A DNA stretch of 64,000 nucleotides, from the IMG/VR virus record IMGVR_UViG_3300037487_001184, positions 60,230-124,229 of that record; one strand, given 5' to 3'. The notes beneath the pieces are model-generated. The model was given only the letters and a program-made list of their open reading frames with translations, ran no database searches and was not told the DNA's origin. Below, piece after piece: positions 17,124 through 27,036 of the stretch. Source of the stretch: a virus. Numbering within the stretch: the first letter of the stretch is position 1; the number at the start of each line of letters is the position of its first letter. The translations under genes and the position numbers were made by a program.

Positions 17124-20100
17124 TATATACGCTCATTACATAAGAGCCTTATATTTCTGACTCTTGGAGTTACTGCTTTACTTGCAGTAGTCATATCAAC
17201 GCGAAGTCTACATTGTGTAAACTCTGCCAACACCGCGGTCCCGCCTGATGTATATGCTGAGTTCCCTTGACTGTCTACACCGGTGTCTGGGTCTACTAAC
17301 TCAAACGTATTAGCAGTAGCATTAGCCACTCTCCACGTATCATTAGCCGCCGTATTACCCCCCACAGTAGCAACAACAACTATCTCGTTATCGTTAAAAC
17401 CATGACCAGCAGAAGTTATAACTATAGGAGAAGCATTGGTTGCGCCCGTCACTGTTGCTGCATCAGGTCGTGTGGAAAATTCCCATTCCATGAATGGGTC
17501 ATCTTTTGCAACAGCGTTATAACCAGTCTGCACCTTCAACTCACACCAGAAAAGACCATCATCTACAGTGTAATAAGGAGTTACCGACCGAGAACCTGCA
17601 CCATTAACACCATCGGTATCCAAATCAAGGATAGCTCGGACCTCGTTGGGATAGTTCTCTGCATCTGTAAAAGTAATTGAGTTGCCTATATAAGTAGCCT
17701 CATCTTCATGAAGCAAGAACACTATACCATTAAACTCTTTTACTACGGCATACGCCCCACCAAGAGATGTTACATCAATCTTTAGCCGAACCTGTGTAGC
17801 AATAGAACCAAGATACGTATCAACCCACGGTCTATAGGCAACCCAACTTGTTCCGTTATCCAACGAGTAAGACCATTTAGCGTTAGTACCCGGAGCAAGA
17901 AATTCCATCGTCTTCAACACTAAATAACTCGCCTCGATACCTGTAAGGTTCTCGAACACAATTGCACAATCAGACACAAAGTTACTCTTGTATAGTTTGA
18001 ACTTCAGGTCCTTCTTGGTTTCCGGTTGCCATGTACTATTATTAGGAGAATGGAACTGAACCCCACCGTGGGATTGCGTCATAATAACATTACCAGTTAT
18101 GATATCAGTATCACCAAGTTCAGAGTTCCACACTTCATAATCAACACAGTTAGTCATTAGAACAATGGCATATTCTTCCATGTTATAACCAACCACGTCA
18201 GGGAAGGTAAACACAGTCTCAGATGTAGCGTCATCAGATATAGTTATATCAGCCGCTTGCTTTGTCACAGACTGAAAAACATCCTTCGATGGCATTCCGT
18301 TAACCATCTTTCTGATTTCACAGGTCACTGGTTTGGTTGCACTTTTAGCTGCAAAGAACACACCTACCGCACAAAGATATGTATTGTCTTCCATAACAAG
18401 AAACGATTGTGCTAACGGGTCCCATCCCCACGCATCTGTTATCCACCAATCTGAGCGTGTACCTGACACACAAGTAGTATTGACGCGAGCGGAGGTCATA
18501 CCTAATGTGGTAGCTTGCTTAGTTTCCTTCAAACCACTACCGTAGAAGTTTGCGGAGGCTTCACTAACATCATCTGTAGTTGCGTGTAAAATCCTGACAA
18601 GACAGGTCCCACACTCAACCCCTGCTGGCATTGTAAACTTAGCTGTCAACCTACCAGCAGAATCAGTTTTCACAGTAGTAAGACTTGTAGGTACAACCCT
18701 GGAAGTAACCGAAACCTCTCCATTCACAGGATTAGTAGAATAAACCATTGTCACAATATTCTTTGTAACGCTAGTACCTGCTACACTATCACCTGTAGCT
18801 GTTAAATTAACATTCACGCCAGCTATTTCACACCTATGGTCTGCATTCACCATAAGTGAATCAGCAACAACTGCTATCTCAAAGGGAGAATTGTCAGTAT
18901 TCTTAGTTCGCATAAACTGAATTGTGGATAGGTCAACTACTCTATCCCCAAAATCTATTACCTGTCTGTCTGGAACTATTGAATCAATCTGAGTACCTGT
19001 TCGCGCATAATCAATATAATTCCACCTGCCACCGCCCCACCAGGTTTGGAAATCAAACCTGCCACCGCCAGTCCTATTCCATGCACCCCAATCAATCTGA
19101 CCTATTCTCTCAGCATCCAAAATGTTAAGTAGCGCTGCCATATTATTATCATAGTTAATGGTAGCTCTTGGTAACTGCTCAGTATCATAGAACATATCAA
19201 CACCAGGCGTAAGAGTCAGCCTACCATTCATAGGGGACCAGATTAAATCAGGGTTCAAATTCTGTCTACGTGAAGCTGCTTTACTTTCCTGATGCAAAAC
19301 AGGCTGATAACCTAGAACTATCTGATTACCCACCAAACTAATATTTTCACTTTCAGACTCATCCAGAGTAATAAGTTGCTGCACCTGTGTTACAGGAATC
19401 TTTACTTCACGATTCTTAGCATCAATAGCAGCGGTATGAATAACAGCGCCCTCAACTCCAGCAGTATTACCGGTCTTACTAAAAGACCATGACATCTTGT
19501 TCTGCCCTGTAATGGGGTCGGTAAACAAACCCTTAGCGCCAATTGCGGCATCAGAGTAAGTAGTTTGATTCTCCAAGTCGTTCACAGTTTGCCAGTACTC
19601 CAACCTGGCAATACGGTCTTTCATATCGGAAATGCCTAACTGTGTAGTCCTCATAACTCCGACGTTCCTAACCTTCACATCACTCACATAGTAGGTATAA
19701 GGAGAAACGATTATCTGTGCTACTGTAAGTTTACCTTCCTGGTCAGTAGGAATCGGGGGCTCTATTGCTGCATTTCCTTCAATAACTGACAATGTTCCGT
19801 CTGGACTCACTGCCAACTTATCAACGCGTGCAAAGTAAAAATCATAATCGAATACTGGATTATCTGCATTGATGGGTCTACTTGTACTTGTAGTACGAAA
19901 ATCTATACAATCACGTAAATATGTTACACCATCAGGTGCAAGTTCTATACTTGCATAAGTATCATAACTATCAGCCGAAACATAATCACCCTCTGCACTA
20001 TGCGCCCAGTAAGTATAAGATACATAATATTTAGCATTTGTTGTTGGTTGACCAACACCCTGTGCCCCAGCAGTAGACCAATCAATCTGAGAAGTTGCGT

Positions 20101-22030
20101 GAAGCATAGCAGTAGAGTTCTTTAAGAAAACATACTCATCCCACGCATTGTCACCACCAATAGTATTAGATATCTTGGTAATTTCTACAACATCACTGTG
20201 ACCCAAATCATCCTGACCTTGATAAGCAAGTTTGGTAACTTCCTCATTTGCTACCGTAGTGAGAACTCTTGTACCCTTTACTGCATTGCGCTGATAACGA
20301 TACTTAACATAAAGAGGTACCCCGCTACCAGGTTTTTCACCAGACATACCAACAAAGCTTATATAGTCTCCATCGCGTTCAAAATCTACGTTCTTTTCGT
20401 ATGTAAACAAACCATCGTGGCAGTCTGCAAGCACAAGAGAAGCACCCAATACATCATAAACACCGCTATTAGATTGATTATCTAAAAGCAGGTTTTTATC
20501 GGTAGTGCCATTATATGAAACACTTACGACATGCTCGCAAGAATAATTAAGGTCTGTAATTGTTTTTAAGAAAGCATCATTTGCATCGTATATCCGTTGT
20601 CCAGTCGGAAGGATTACACCTTCACTGAGACCTAGAATTGTGTAAGCGTCACCAGCAATAGCCATGATTTCCAGCGTTTGGTCATCCCTAGCTCGTATAT
20701 TAAGAGATCCGGTAGCATCAATACAAGTTATAAGGTCCGGGGATTCATTGGAAATATAACCATTTAATGCTGCCTCAATCTGTGTAGCGACTGTTGCTGC
20801 GGTTGCACTAACCCCAGACAAGGTTACCGTGTGTGCATTACCACTACCGACTTTTAACTTCACCTTCAGCCCATTTACGTTATAATTCTCTGCATTAGTA
20901 GCCGTAGCTGCACCACCATCTGATTCATATGCATCAATCGTAGAATTGTTTCGACTACCATATTCCCTGGCTTTATTAATGTGTTCAAAACGATAACCAA
21001 TGGTCTCAACCGGATATCCCTCAACATAAGCAAGTCCGGGACCAATCTTCAAGGTTAGTTGTGTTGCATCGGTTGCATGTGCTTGCACTTCTACTGGAAA
21101 GTTGCGTACAACAAAGTTGCCAGACACGTCTCTTGTTCTATTAGCTAATTTCCTATCCAGCACTGTAGTTTCTGGTGTAACAGTTACAATCAAAGGAGTA
21201 TTATCGGTAAACTTCTGTATATCAAGCTGATTGTCCTGGTCGATACCCCACACAAACTCATAAATTAACCTAGCAGCACCGTCCTGGGCATACTCTAAAT
21301 CAACCAACTCATCCTGATTTCTCATCACTGGGTCAATTACATGAGACACTACAGTCGGAGTCACCACAATACCAACAGTCTCTACTCCAGTTCCAACTAG
21401 TTCCACCTGACCAGCAGGAACATCAACAATCTGACCCTGAATATAAACCTTACCTGTAGTAAAATTCCATGTAGTACCACTATCAAACTGATAAGCGCAC
21501 CCAGAAATTATATCACCATCACGATGTAATGATGCTTCCGCTAAATCCTTAACTCCACGAAGCATTATCCACTGAAGGTCAATTAGTTCCTGTCGCTGAA
21601 GGTAAACACCATGATTGAAAAGCAAAGCTCTCCACTGCGGTCTACCAGAAGTATTGTCTTCTTTAATTAGTTCCGCAGTCTGTAGTGCTACACCCTTATC
21701 ATTATATGCAGCAATTGATGCAGCAACTTCTTGAAGCAGGTAATAGACACCACCCTGCAACTTATAAAACCTAACAAATGTTGCCGCAGCAGGAACACTC
21801 TCAACAGACAAGGCAATATAATTAGTATTATTTATTGTTGCCGGTCCTGTAGTTACTACAACAGCTTCAGTTGGAGTTGTTTCACCAACTAATGTAACAA
21901 AAGAAGCTCTGTAGGAATAAGAGGTGCTACCAGGAGTTCCATGAACCACTGGGGTAGTCATTACCGGAACAGGAAGATTGTCCCCAGCCCTCAACTTATA
22001 ATCAAACATTTTGTCATTTAAAAGTCCCAT
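17123..22030 (-). CDS. Large baseplate/fibre-attachment protein (DUF4815-like)
   Basis: 1,635 residues. The section FNHGVYLQRQELIDLQWIMLRG in the first 200 residues is the kind of Q-x-x-E-L-x-x-L-Q motif found at the start of DUF4815 baseplate proteins of large myoviruses. Residues about 380-475 hold an inserted domain (VATQIEAALNGY ... YTILGLSEGV) that also occurs three times in the sheath protein of this phage. The C-terminal third is beta-rich with galactose-binding-like stretches (LLHEDEATYIGNSITF). It lies directly after the tail protein I and wedge genes, which fits a wedge periphery or fibre-attachment role. Confidence 0.75.
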   Translation of the reverse strand: MGLLNDKMFDYKLRAGDNLPVPVMTTPVVHGTPGSTSYSYRASFVTLVGETTPTEAVVVTTGPATINNTNYIALSVESVPAAATFVRFYKLQGGVYYLLQEVAASIAAYNDKGVALQTAELIKEDNTSGRPQWRALLFNHGVYLQRQELIDLQWIMLRGVKDLAEASLHRDGDIISGCAYQFDSGTTWNFTTGKVYIQGQIVDVPAGQVELVGTGVETVGIVVTPTVVSHVIDPVMRNQDELVDLEYAQDGAARLIYEFVWGIDQDNQLDIQKFTDNTPLIVTVTPETTVLDRKLANRTRDVSGNFVVRNFPVEVQAHATDATQLTLKIGPGLAYVEGYPVETIGYRFEHINKAREYGSRNNSTIDAYESDGGAATATNAENYNVNGLKVKLKVGSGNAHTVTLSGVSATAATVATQIEAALNGYISNESPDLITCIDATGSLNIRARDDQTLEIMAIAGDAYTILGLSEGVILPTGQRIYDANDAFLKTITDLNYSCEHVVSVSYNGTTDKNLLLDNQSNSGVYDVLGASLVLADCHDGLFTYEKNVDFERDGDYISFVGMSGEKPGSGVPLYVKYRYQRNAVKGTRVLTTVANEEVTKLAYQGQDDLGHSDVVEITKISNTIGGDNAWDEYVFLKNSTAMLHATSQIDWSTAGAQGVGQPTTNAKYYVSYTYWAHSAEGDYVSADSYDTYASIELAPDGVTYLRDCIDFRTTSTSRPINADNPVFDYDFYFARVDKLAVSPDGTLSVIEGNAAIEPPIPTDQEGKLTVAQIIVSPYTYYVSDVKVRNVGVMRTTQLGISDMKDRIARLEYWQTVNDLENQTTYSDAAIGAKGLFTDPITGQNKMSWSFSKTGNTAGVEGAVIHTAAIDAKNREVKIPVTQVQQLITLDESESENISLVGNQIVLGYQPVLHQESKAASRRQNLNPDLIWSPMNGRLTLTPGVDMFYDTEQLPRATINYDNNMAALLNILDAERIGQIDWGAWNRTGGGRFDFQTWWGGGRWNYIDYARTGTQIDSIVPDRQVIDFGDRVVDLSTIQFMRTKNTDNSPFEIAVVADSLMVNADHRCEIAGVNVNLTATGDSVAGTSVTKNIVTMVYSTNPVNGEVSVTSRVVPTSLTTVKTDSAGRLTAKFTMPAGVECGTCLVRILHATTDDVSEASANFYGSGLKETKQATTLGMTSARVNTTCVSGTRSDWWITDAWGWDPLAQSFLVMEDNTYLCAVGVFFAAKSATKPVTCEIRKMVNGMPSKDVFQSVTKQAADITISDDATSETVFTFPDVVGYNMEEYAIVLMTNCVDYEVWNSELGDTDIITGNVIMTQSHGGVQFHSPNNSTWQPETKKDLKFKLYKSNFVSDCAIVFENLTGIEASYLVLKTMEFLAPGTNAKWSYSLDNGTSWVAYRPWVDTYLGSIATQVRLKIDVTSLGGAYAVVKEFNGIVFLLHEDEATYIGNSITFTDAENYPNEVRAILDLDTDGVNGAGSRSVTPYYTVDDGLFWCELKVQTGYNAVAKDDPFMEWEFSTRPDAATVTGATNASPIVITSAGHGFNDNEIVVVATVGGNTAANDTWRVANATANTFELVDPDTGVDSQGNSAYTSGGTAVLAEFTQCRLRVDMTTASKAVTPRVRNIRLLCNERI

Positions 22031-22042
22031 TACTCACACCTC

Positions 22043-22555
22043 TTATTTGAATTCAAAAATTACTTGGACTATTTCTTCACGCTCCAGTGACATCACTATA
22101 GGAGCAGTATTTTCCACATATTCCAAAACACCGGTATCCTCAACATCATCTGGGTCCAACCACAAATCTGTGGTGTGCCCAGAAGCGGGAACTAGGTTAG
22201 AAAAAACACCCATCTGTCTAAATATACCATAAGGTTGCCCAACAGAAGGGTCAAATCTAGCTTTAATGTAAATAAACCTACCCAATTCTGACAACGCGTT
22301 AGAATCCTCTACATAACGATATCTCCGACCGCGTATCATAACATCTTCTTGACTATTAACAAATCTACAAAGACTCACTAACTCTGCTTTAACAAAAACG
22401 ATATGTTCTTCAATATCTGTGAGTCCGGCTTCCGGAGAAGGTGGTGCTAATTCATCGTCCCACGCTGTAGTCTTACCCACTGCGACCCAATAAGTAGAGT
22501 AGGTTTTGTGTAACAACGCAGTCCGCGCACGAGCGGTATAGGGTATTACAGCCAT
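22043..22555 (-). CDS. Baseplate wedge-associated protein
   Basis: 170 residues. The opening (YTARARTALLHKTYSTYWVAVGKTTAWDDELAPP is paraphrased here: a beta-strand pair ending in a WVAVGKTTAWDDE turn and a Pro-rich acidic loop) is seen in small wedge proteins of myoviruses next to tail protein I. Residues 90-170 are beta-rich and end in EREEIVQVIFEFK. Position between tail protein I and the large DUF4815-like protein supports a wedge or outer baseplate role; the exact family is not certain. Confidence 0.65.
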   Translation of the reverse strand: MAVIPYTARARTALLHKTYSTYWVAVGKTTAWDDELAPPSPEAGLTDIEEHIVFVKAELVSLCRFVNSQEDVMIRGRRYRYVEDSNALSELGRFIYIKARFDPSVGQPYGIFRQMGVFSNLVPASGHTTDLWLDPDDVEDTGVLEYVENTAPIVMSLEREEIVQVIFEFK

Positions 22556-22566
22556 TTTCTTTCACC

Positions 22567-23496
22567 TCATAATTCTACGCTATCTAAGCGCGGTTTTAAT
22601 GCTGGAGCCGTGGACAATGCAAGTTCCCCTATAAGTTGTTCGCCAATCCGCAGCTCATTTGTTTCGATATCAGTCCAACGTAAAGATGTATACGTATGCA
22701 TATATGTAGTTGTTGGTACTGGGTAAAAAGGAACTTCTCCTAATAAAGTATTTCCAAGAACAGGTCCGAGTGTATCACAATCATTCCAATTAACAATGTG
22801 ATAAGACCACTGTGGTCTCGGTGCAGGACGGTCCCCAACAACTTCAGTTATACCTAAACTACCATAACCAATCCCACCATCAAGACAATTTGTATATGAA
22901 AGAGCGCTGGTGATTAATAAATATCCAACAACCTCATCAATACCAGTCATAACAAAAAAGTATTCGATAAACCAAATAACTCCGGCTGGTGAGGTTTCAA
23001 GTAAAGCAGCAAGTAAGTCCTCTGTTTCTCCGGCTCTATCTACCCCTATTACATACGCACCGTCATGCCAATAATTTGGCGCTACTATATAAGCATCATC
23101 GCATGATAACCTACCTTGCTTACCGAGGATTAATAGCTTAGAGGCATTATCCTGATACTTATTAAGATGTGAGCCGTGCTCTTCAACTAAATCATTAAGT
23201 GATACAAAGGTTCCTTTGTAGGAATATTTACGAATAGAATCTCGAATTCTATTTCTATTCCAAAGTAAAGTTCTATTATAATACCACCTATGTCCTACAA
23301 GGTCTCCAATAAGTTTCAGATGTCGAGTGGGTATCTTGTCAACACTATGGATGTCTAATAAACTATCAGCAAGTTGTTCGATAGAATCAAAATCATCATC
23401 AACAACATTCAGGAACCTCTCCAACACTCCTTGAGTATCTAGTTTACGCCATATATTTGGCAGTCTATCATAGAGGTCTGTTCTTTGTGCTGCCAT
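22567..23496 (-). CDS. Tail protein I-like baseplate wedge protein
   Basis: 309 residues. The N-terminal 150 residues match the P2 gpI / tail protein I plan: DLYDRLPNIWRKLD, FDSIEQLADSLLDIHSVDKIPTRHLKLIGDLVG, then RNRIRDSIRKYSYKGT, the helical half that packs against baseplate J. The C-terminal half is beta-rich and variable, as is usual. Its start abuts the stop of the baseplate J gene, the canonical order J-I. It should sit in the wedge ring around the hub. Confidence 0.85.
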   Translation of the reverse strand: MAAQRTDLYDRLPNIWRKLDTQGVLERFLNVVDDDFDSIEQLADSLLDIHSVDKIPTRHLKLIGDLVGHRWYYNRTLLWNRNRIRDSIRKYSYKGTFVSLNDLVEEHGSHLNKYQDNASKLLILGKQGRLSCDDAYIVAPNYWHDGAYVIGVDRAGETEDLLAALLETSPAGVIWFIEYFFVMTGIDEVVGYLLITSALSYTNCLDGGIGYGSLGITEVVGDRPAPRPQWSYHIVNWNDCDTLGPVLGNTLLGEVPFYPVPTTTYMHTYTSLRWTDIETNELRIGEQLIGELALSTAPALKPRLDSVEL

Positions 23497-24905
23497 TAGT
23501 CTTGAATCACCACACTAACTGTACCTAAAGTAGCCATATACCCATTAGGTATATCAGTATCAACTACCGGTGCATCAAACTCTATCCAGGATACCCCGTT
23601 AACCCTACTTAATGTTAAGTTAAGGTCTCCAAAATCAACATCTAATGCCAAACCTTGGTTCTCGGACAAAAAGAATGTTGTACAAGCATCCTCAATAGCA
23701 GCTATTACACTAGCATGTTCATATCCAACAGAAACACCAATCCTAATACTCACATCTATTGGAAATGCAGTCCAGTCCTTTATCAAATATCTTCCTTGCC
23801 ACGTACCTAAATGTCCCCAAGTAGTGCATTCATCAAGTAATATATCACGCATAGTAGTAGTAACTACCCCGCCACCCTCTGGAACTACATACATTACAAT
23901 GTAAAGATGGGGCCATTCTAAAGAATCATTTCTATCAATTATTTGACAATGCAGTACACCGGGTAAGTGCTCAATCAACGCTTGATAATCTTCCTTAACA
24001 ACGCCCCTTCGTTGAGCGCGTGTTACAATAGGAATGGATTCTCTTATTGATTCTGTTCCTTCAGAGGGAGCGCCCCCTGTTGCTTCCTCTATATTAGTAC
24101 ACGTTGCCATATCAACCATATTAGCTGGCAACCCGGTAATAACACCGGTACCACAGTTACCACTACTACCATCTGTAGTTATATAAGTAACTGTTATGTC
24201 ACCAAAAGACAGTAGACTTCCCTGCACACCATCCCCAATTACTAGATATACATTATCTGTTTCACCATCAAGTTCCAACATATAGTGCCAATCAGTAGAG
24301 GTAGACCGCCAAAAAGAATCAACCTGTGTCCAAACCACTGATTCGTCAGTATGAATAATCTCAACGGTACCAGCAGCTACTTCCGTTCCAAGATTATACT
24401 TCAACTTATTTGTGTTATCCAAATATTCAAAATCTGATGCGCCCAACGATAGTGTGTGTGCAACACCCTGCAGCACTTGAACATCGGCATAATCTGGAGT
24501 TGCACTAATAGCAGAAGCCGCTACAGAAGAATAAATTAAACCATCTGCTCTAGTAAACTCCATAAATCTAGGTAATACAATCCTGCGCGTATAGCCACCC
24601 CCCCTCGTAACACGCACAACAGAGGCAGCAGCAGAAGCGAGAACGGGCGTATAACCAACAGTGGCTCCAATATCAACAAGTGATTGTCTGAATCTTGCAG
24701 TAGATAAGTATCCCTCTAAAAATACTTCATCAATATAAAAGGATAGCAAATCTGTTTCACGAGACAACAAACGAATTAAAGAGATTCCGCCATCACTATG
24801 ATTTCTATCGGTTAATTCGGGTACTTCAACAGAAAGTAGCGCGAGCAATCGTTCAAAACTCGCTGTATAGTCACGCTGTGTGAATATATTATTCATATCA
24901 GCCAT
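23496..24905 (-). CDS. Baseplate J-like wedge protein (T4 gp6-like)
   Basis: 469 residues. The start FTQRDYTASFERLLALLSVEVPELTDRN and the helix GISLIRLLSRETDLLSFYIDEVFLEGYL are typical of baseplate J/gp6. The middle has the GDGVQG and TYITTDGSSGNCGTG beta-turns, then REDYQAL-type (KEDYQALIEHLPGV) and the C-terminal DARVIAAIEDACTTFF-like helix before the final beta-domain. Two copies per wedge form the baseplate inner ring in relatives. It is flanked by gp25-like and tail protein I genes in conserved order. Confidence 0.9.
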   Translation of the reverse strand: MADMNNIFTQRDYTASFERLLALLSVEVPELTDRNHSDGGISLIRLLSRETDLLSFYIDEVFLEGYLSTARFRQSLVDIGATVGYTPVLASAAASVVRVTRGGGYTRRIVLPRFMEFTRADGLIYSSVAASAISATPDYADVQVLQGVAHTLSLGASDFEYLDNTNKLKYNLGTEVAAGTVEIIHTDESVVWTQVDSFWRSTSTDWHYMLELDGETDNVYLVIGDGVQGSLLSFGDITVTYITTDGSSGNCGTGVITGLPANMVDMATCTNIEEATGGAPSEGTESIRESIPIVTRAQRRGVVKEDYQALIEHLPGVLHCQIIDRNDSLEWPHLYIVMYVVPEGGGVVTTTMRDILLDECTTWGHLGTWQGRYLIKDWTAFPIDVSIRIGVSVGYEHASVIAAIEDACTTFFLSENQGLALDVDFGDLNLTLSRVNGVSWIEFDAPVVDTDIPNGYMATLGTVSVVIQD

Positions 24906-25805
24906 TTATAGTCCCTCACTCATCAGAATGGTTGCTTTCGGAGGAACTCGTAACATCGTTCCTATTAAGGGATCTGCAAGCGTTTTCATATTAACTCTAC
25001 CAAGACCAGCATCGGCAGAATCTGAGATATAACACCGCGCAAGATAATACCACAACCTAATATCTTTGTAAAACTTATAAGCCAAAAGCAACCAGGTATC
25101 GCCGCGCTTTACGCTATAAAAAGAATCGTTAGAGGATAATGGTATTGGTTTATATTTTTGAAGTCTGATATAGTCATGACTGTTTCGAAAACTTCTAGTT
25201 GCTCCTCTATAACGACTAACATGGTCGTGCCCATTAGAATCAACATTACTCGAATGGTATTCCTGTAATCTAGAAGCCCTGTTTGTAACAAAAGGAATAA
25301 CCAAATTCCCTGGTGCTTGTCCTGTTATAAAATCTATAGTAACCCACATAGGAGCAATTCCCATATCAGCTTGTCTTCCTGTAAGTTTCCACCTAACTCC
25401 GCTATAACCCGCATCTTTGTATTCATGTCCAAAAGTATCCGGCACCTTTGCTCGTTTTTCCCACCTTACTGTAGAGGTCTTAAAATACACTTCTGCTATC
25501 TGCCTAAATTCGTATGTGTTTGGTTCAAACAATATCATGAATATATAAGAACCGAACTCAGGAAGTGTATCATGCTCACCTGGTCTTGTCAAGAGTATAT
25601 GTGCAATTGATTCCGCTATGTGGTTTACGTTAGGGGTAACAGTTTCCCGTATAGACCAGCTATCCTGTAAGTATTCCAAAGCCACAGAAGTAGCATCGGT
25701 ATTTCCTGCCGTAGTTACAACTCCACCTGTCGATGGGTTAAGTCTAAATGGAAACCCGATCCCACGGCCATACACTTTGAGTTCTGTAGCTTTTCGTACT
25801 GTCAA
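24906..25805 (-). CDS. gp25-like baseplate wedge protein fused to LysM-like domain
   Basis: 299 residues. Residues about 35-130 match the gp25/W-like wedge core: SWSIRETVTPNVNHIAESIAHIL and RPGEHDTLPEFGSYI, which contains the EFGS signature. Residues about 220-299 form a LysM-like segment (YSVKRGDTWLLLAYKFYKDIRLWYYLA ... MLRVPP), as found in tail hub adaptor proteins. The two functions are usually separate genes in T4-like phages, so this fusion couples the wedge to the tube/hub interface. It overlaps the spike gene by 4 bases. Confidence 0.8.
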   Translation of the reverse strand: MTVRKATELKVYGRGIGFPFRLNPSTGGVVTTAGNTDATSVALEYLQDSWSIRETVTPNVNHIAESIAHILLTRPGEHDTLPEFGSYIFMILFEPNTYEFRQIAEVYFKTSTVRWEKRAKVPDTFGHEYKDAGYSGVRWKLTGRQADMGIAPMWVTIDFITGQAPGNLVIPFVTNRASRLQEYHSSNVDSNGHDHVSRYRGATRSFRNSHDYIRLQKYKPIPLSSNDSFYSVKRGDTWLLLAYKFYKDIRLWYYLARCYISDSADAGLGRVNMKTLADPLIGTMLRVPPKATILMSEGL

Positions 25806-26773
25806 GCGGTTGTAACCTCATTATATAACATAGTCTTACTTATCTCTGCCAATTGGGTCATCAGCGGTTTTACCGTATCTGTTTCAACCTCGAACTTAAC
25901 CAGCTCTTGAATAATATTTTTATTAAACTTTACATCCCCTGTTTTACCACGAACTTGAACTTGCGCGGCTCCTGCAGTGAGTATAATAGAACCACCGTCT
26001 TTAGATGATAGGAATATAGATGGGCCATTTTCAGAATTCATACTATCGGCTACTCTAATAATCATACCACTACCGTCTTCTGCATCTACTATTGTCAACC
26101 CAGAACCGTTTTGCCCAAGAAGTCTAACATAACCTACCTTATTTTTAAATACTTCACCAGGAGCTTTTTGTGTTTTACAGGCTACACAATCATCCCCTCG
26201 CTTATACGCTGTTCTAAACTTAGTCTCTTCTTTCTCGCTTTGTTTTGGTTCTTCACCTTTGTTTGGACCATCTATGAATAAACCAGCACCAGTATTGCTC
26301 TGTAATGCAACACCCTCCTTTCCTGTCTTATCATTAAAAGTTAGTCCAGCTCCTGCAGGTGTCTTCAACTGATAAAAAAGGTGCCCCTCTTTTTTAGTGA
26401 TAGCGTTTGCAGTCTCTTTAGGTAGTAATCCTACCTTGCTATCTTTAGACTCAGAAGATGGACCAGCGGGAAACACAATTTGGTTCATTGGGTCTCCGTC
26501 AATATTAACAAGAACACCCCTTTGCCTTGGAGACATGGGCCAGGATATACCAGTATCGCCTTTATTATGTGTGCCACCAATCGGCATACCACCTACTTCA
26601 ACCCAACTAGTATAGTTTTCCTTCCCAACTCCACTCTTAACAGGGCATTCTACTTGTACCCTATTATCCCCTTTTGGGTCTCCTTCTGTTTTACGAATAA
26701 CACAATCGCTAAAAGTGACAGCTTTTAGAATATTTCCAGCATCTGGATTAACTATTGTTGGTGTTTCCCACAT
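25802..26773 (-). CDS. Baseplate spike protein (gpV/gp5-like OB fold)
   Basis: 323 residues. Residues about 20-120 look like the OB-fold of gpV/gp5 spikes: VTFSDCVIRKTEGDP, NRVQVECPVKSG, WVEVGGMPIGG, and GISWPMSPRQRGVLVNIDGDP, with the conserved P-x-x-G-x-x-V turn. Residues about 130-300 carry short beta-repeats (HLFYQLKTPAGAGLTF, EGVALQSNTGAGLFI, GSIILTAGAAQVQV) typical of the triple-stranded helix of the needle. No lysozyme domain is present. A small PAAR-like cap might be supplied by the Cys-rich trio. Confidence 0.82.
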   Translation of the reverse strand: MWETPTIVNPDAGNILKAVTFSDCVIRKTEGDPKGDNRVQVECPVKSGVGKENYTSWVEVGGMPIGGTHNKGDTGISWPMSPRQRGVLVNIDGDPMNQIVFPAGPSSESKDSKVGLLPKETANAITKKEGHLFYQLKTPAGAGLTFNDKTGKEGVALQSNTGAGLFIDGPNKGEEPKQSEKEETKFRTAYKRGDDCVACKTQKAPGEVFKNKVGYVRLLGQNGSGLTIVDAEDGSGMIIRVADSMNSENGPSIFLSSKDGGSIILTAGAAQVQVRGKTGDVKFNKNIIQELVKFEVETDTVKPLMTQLAEISKTMLYNEVTTA

Positions 26774-26775
26774 TA

Positions 26776-27036
26776 TTATGTCCTATCCACCGATGCATTT
26801 GCGCCATCCTTTTTTACCCCGCCACCTTTAGCCTTTTCAGCACCTCCCCGTGACTGAGTAGTTGACATGGTAAACTTTGCTGATACTATAGTGCTATCAT
26901 CTTTACCAAACGAAACTGTAGCCTGACTTCCAGCATCTAGGTCTCTGGGTCCAATATTAATGTCACCGCCCCCATATATATCAGAGTTAATAACTACCTT
27001 ACCTTTACCTTTTTTTGTTTTTTTAGCTTGTGTCAT
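26776..27036 (-). CDS. Small hub-associated protein
   Basis: 86 residues, Lys/Gly-rich, with beta-like centre (GKVVINSDIYGGGDINIGPRD) and a flexible basic tail. The last residues (GANASVDRT) are the same motif as the end of the hub protein encoded immediately upstream (GMNSSVART), so both proteins end in an N-x-SV-x-RT tail. It overlaps the hub gene by 4 bases. The function is unknown; the shared tail suggests a common docking or processing step. Confidence 0.65.
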   Translation of the reverse strand: MTQAKKTKKGKGKVVINSDIYGGGDINIGPRDLDAGSQATVSFGKDDSTIVSAKFTMSTTQSRGGAEKAKGGGVKKDGANASVDRT

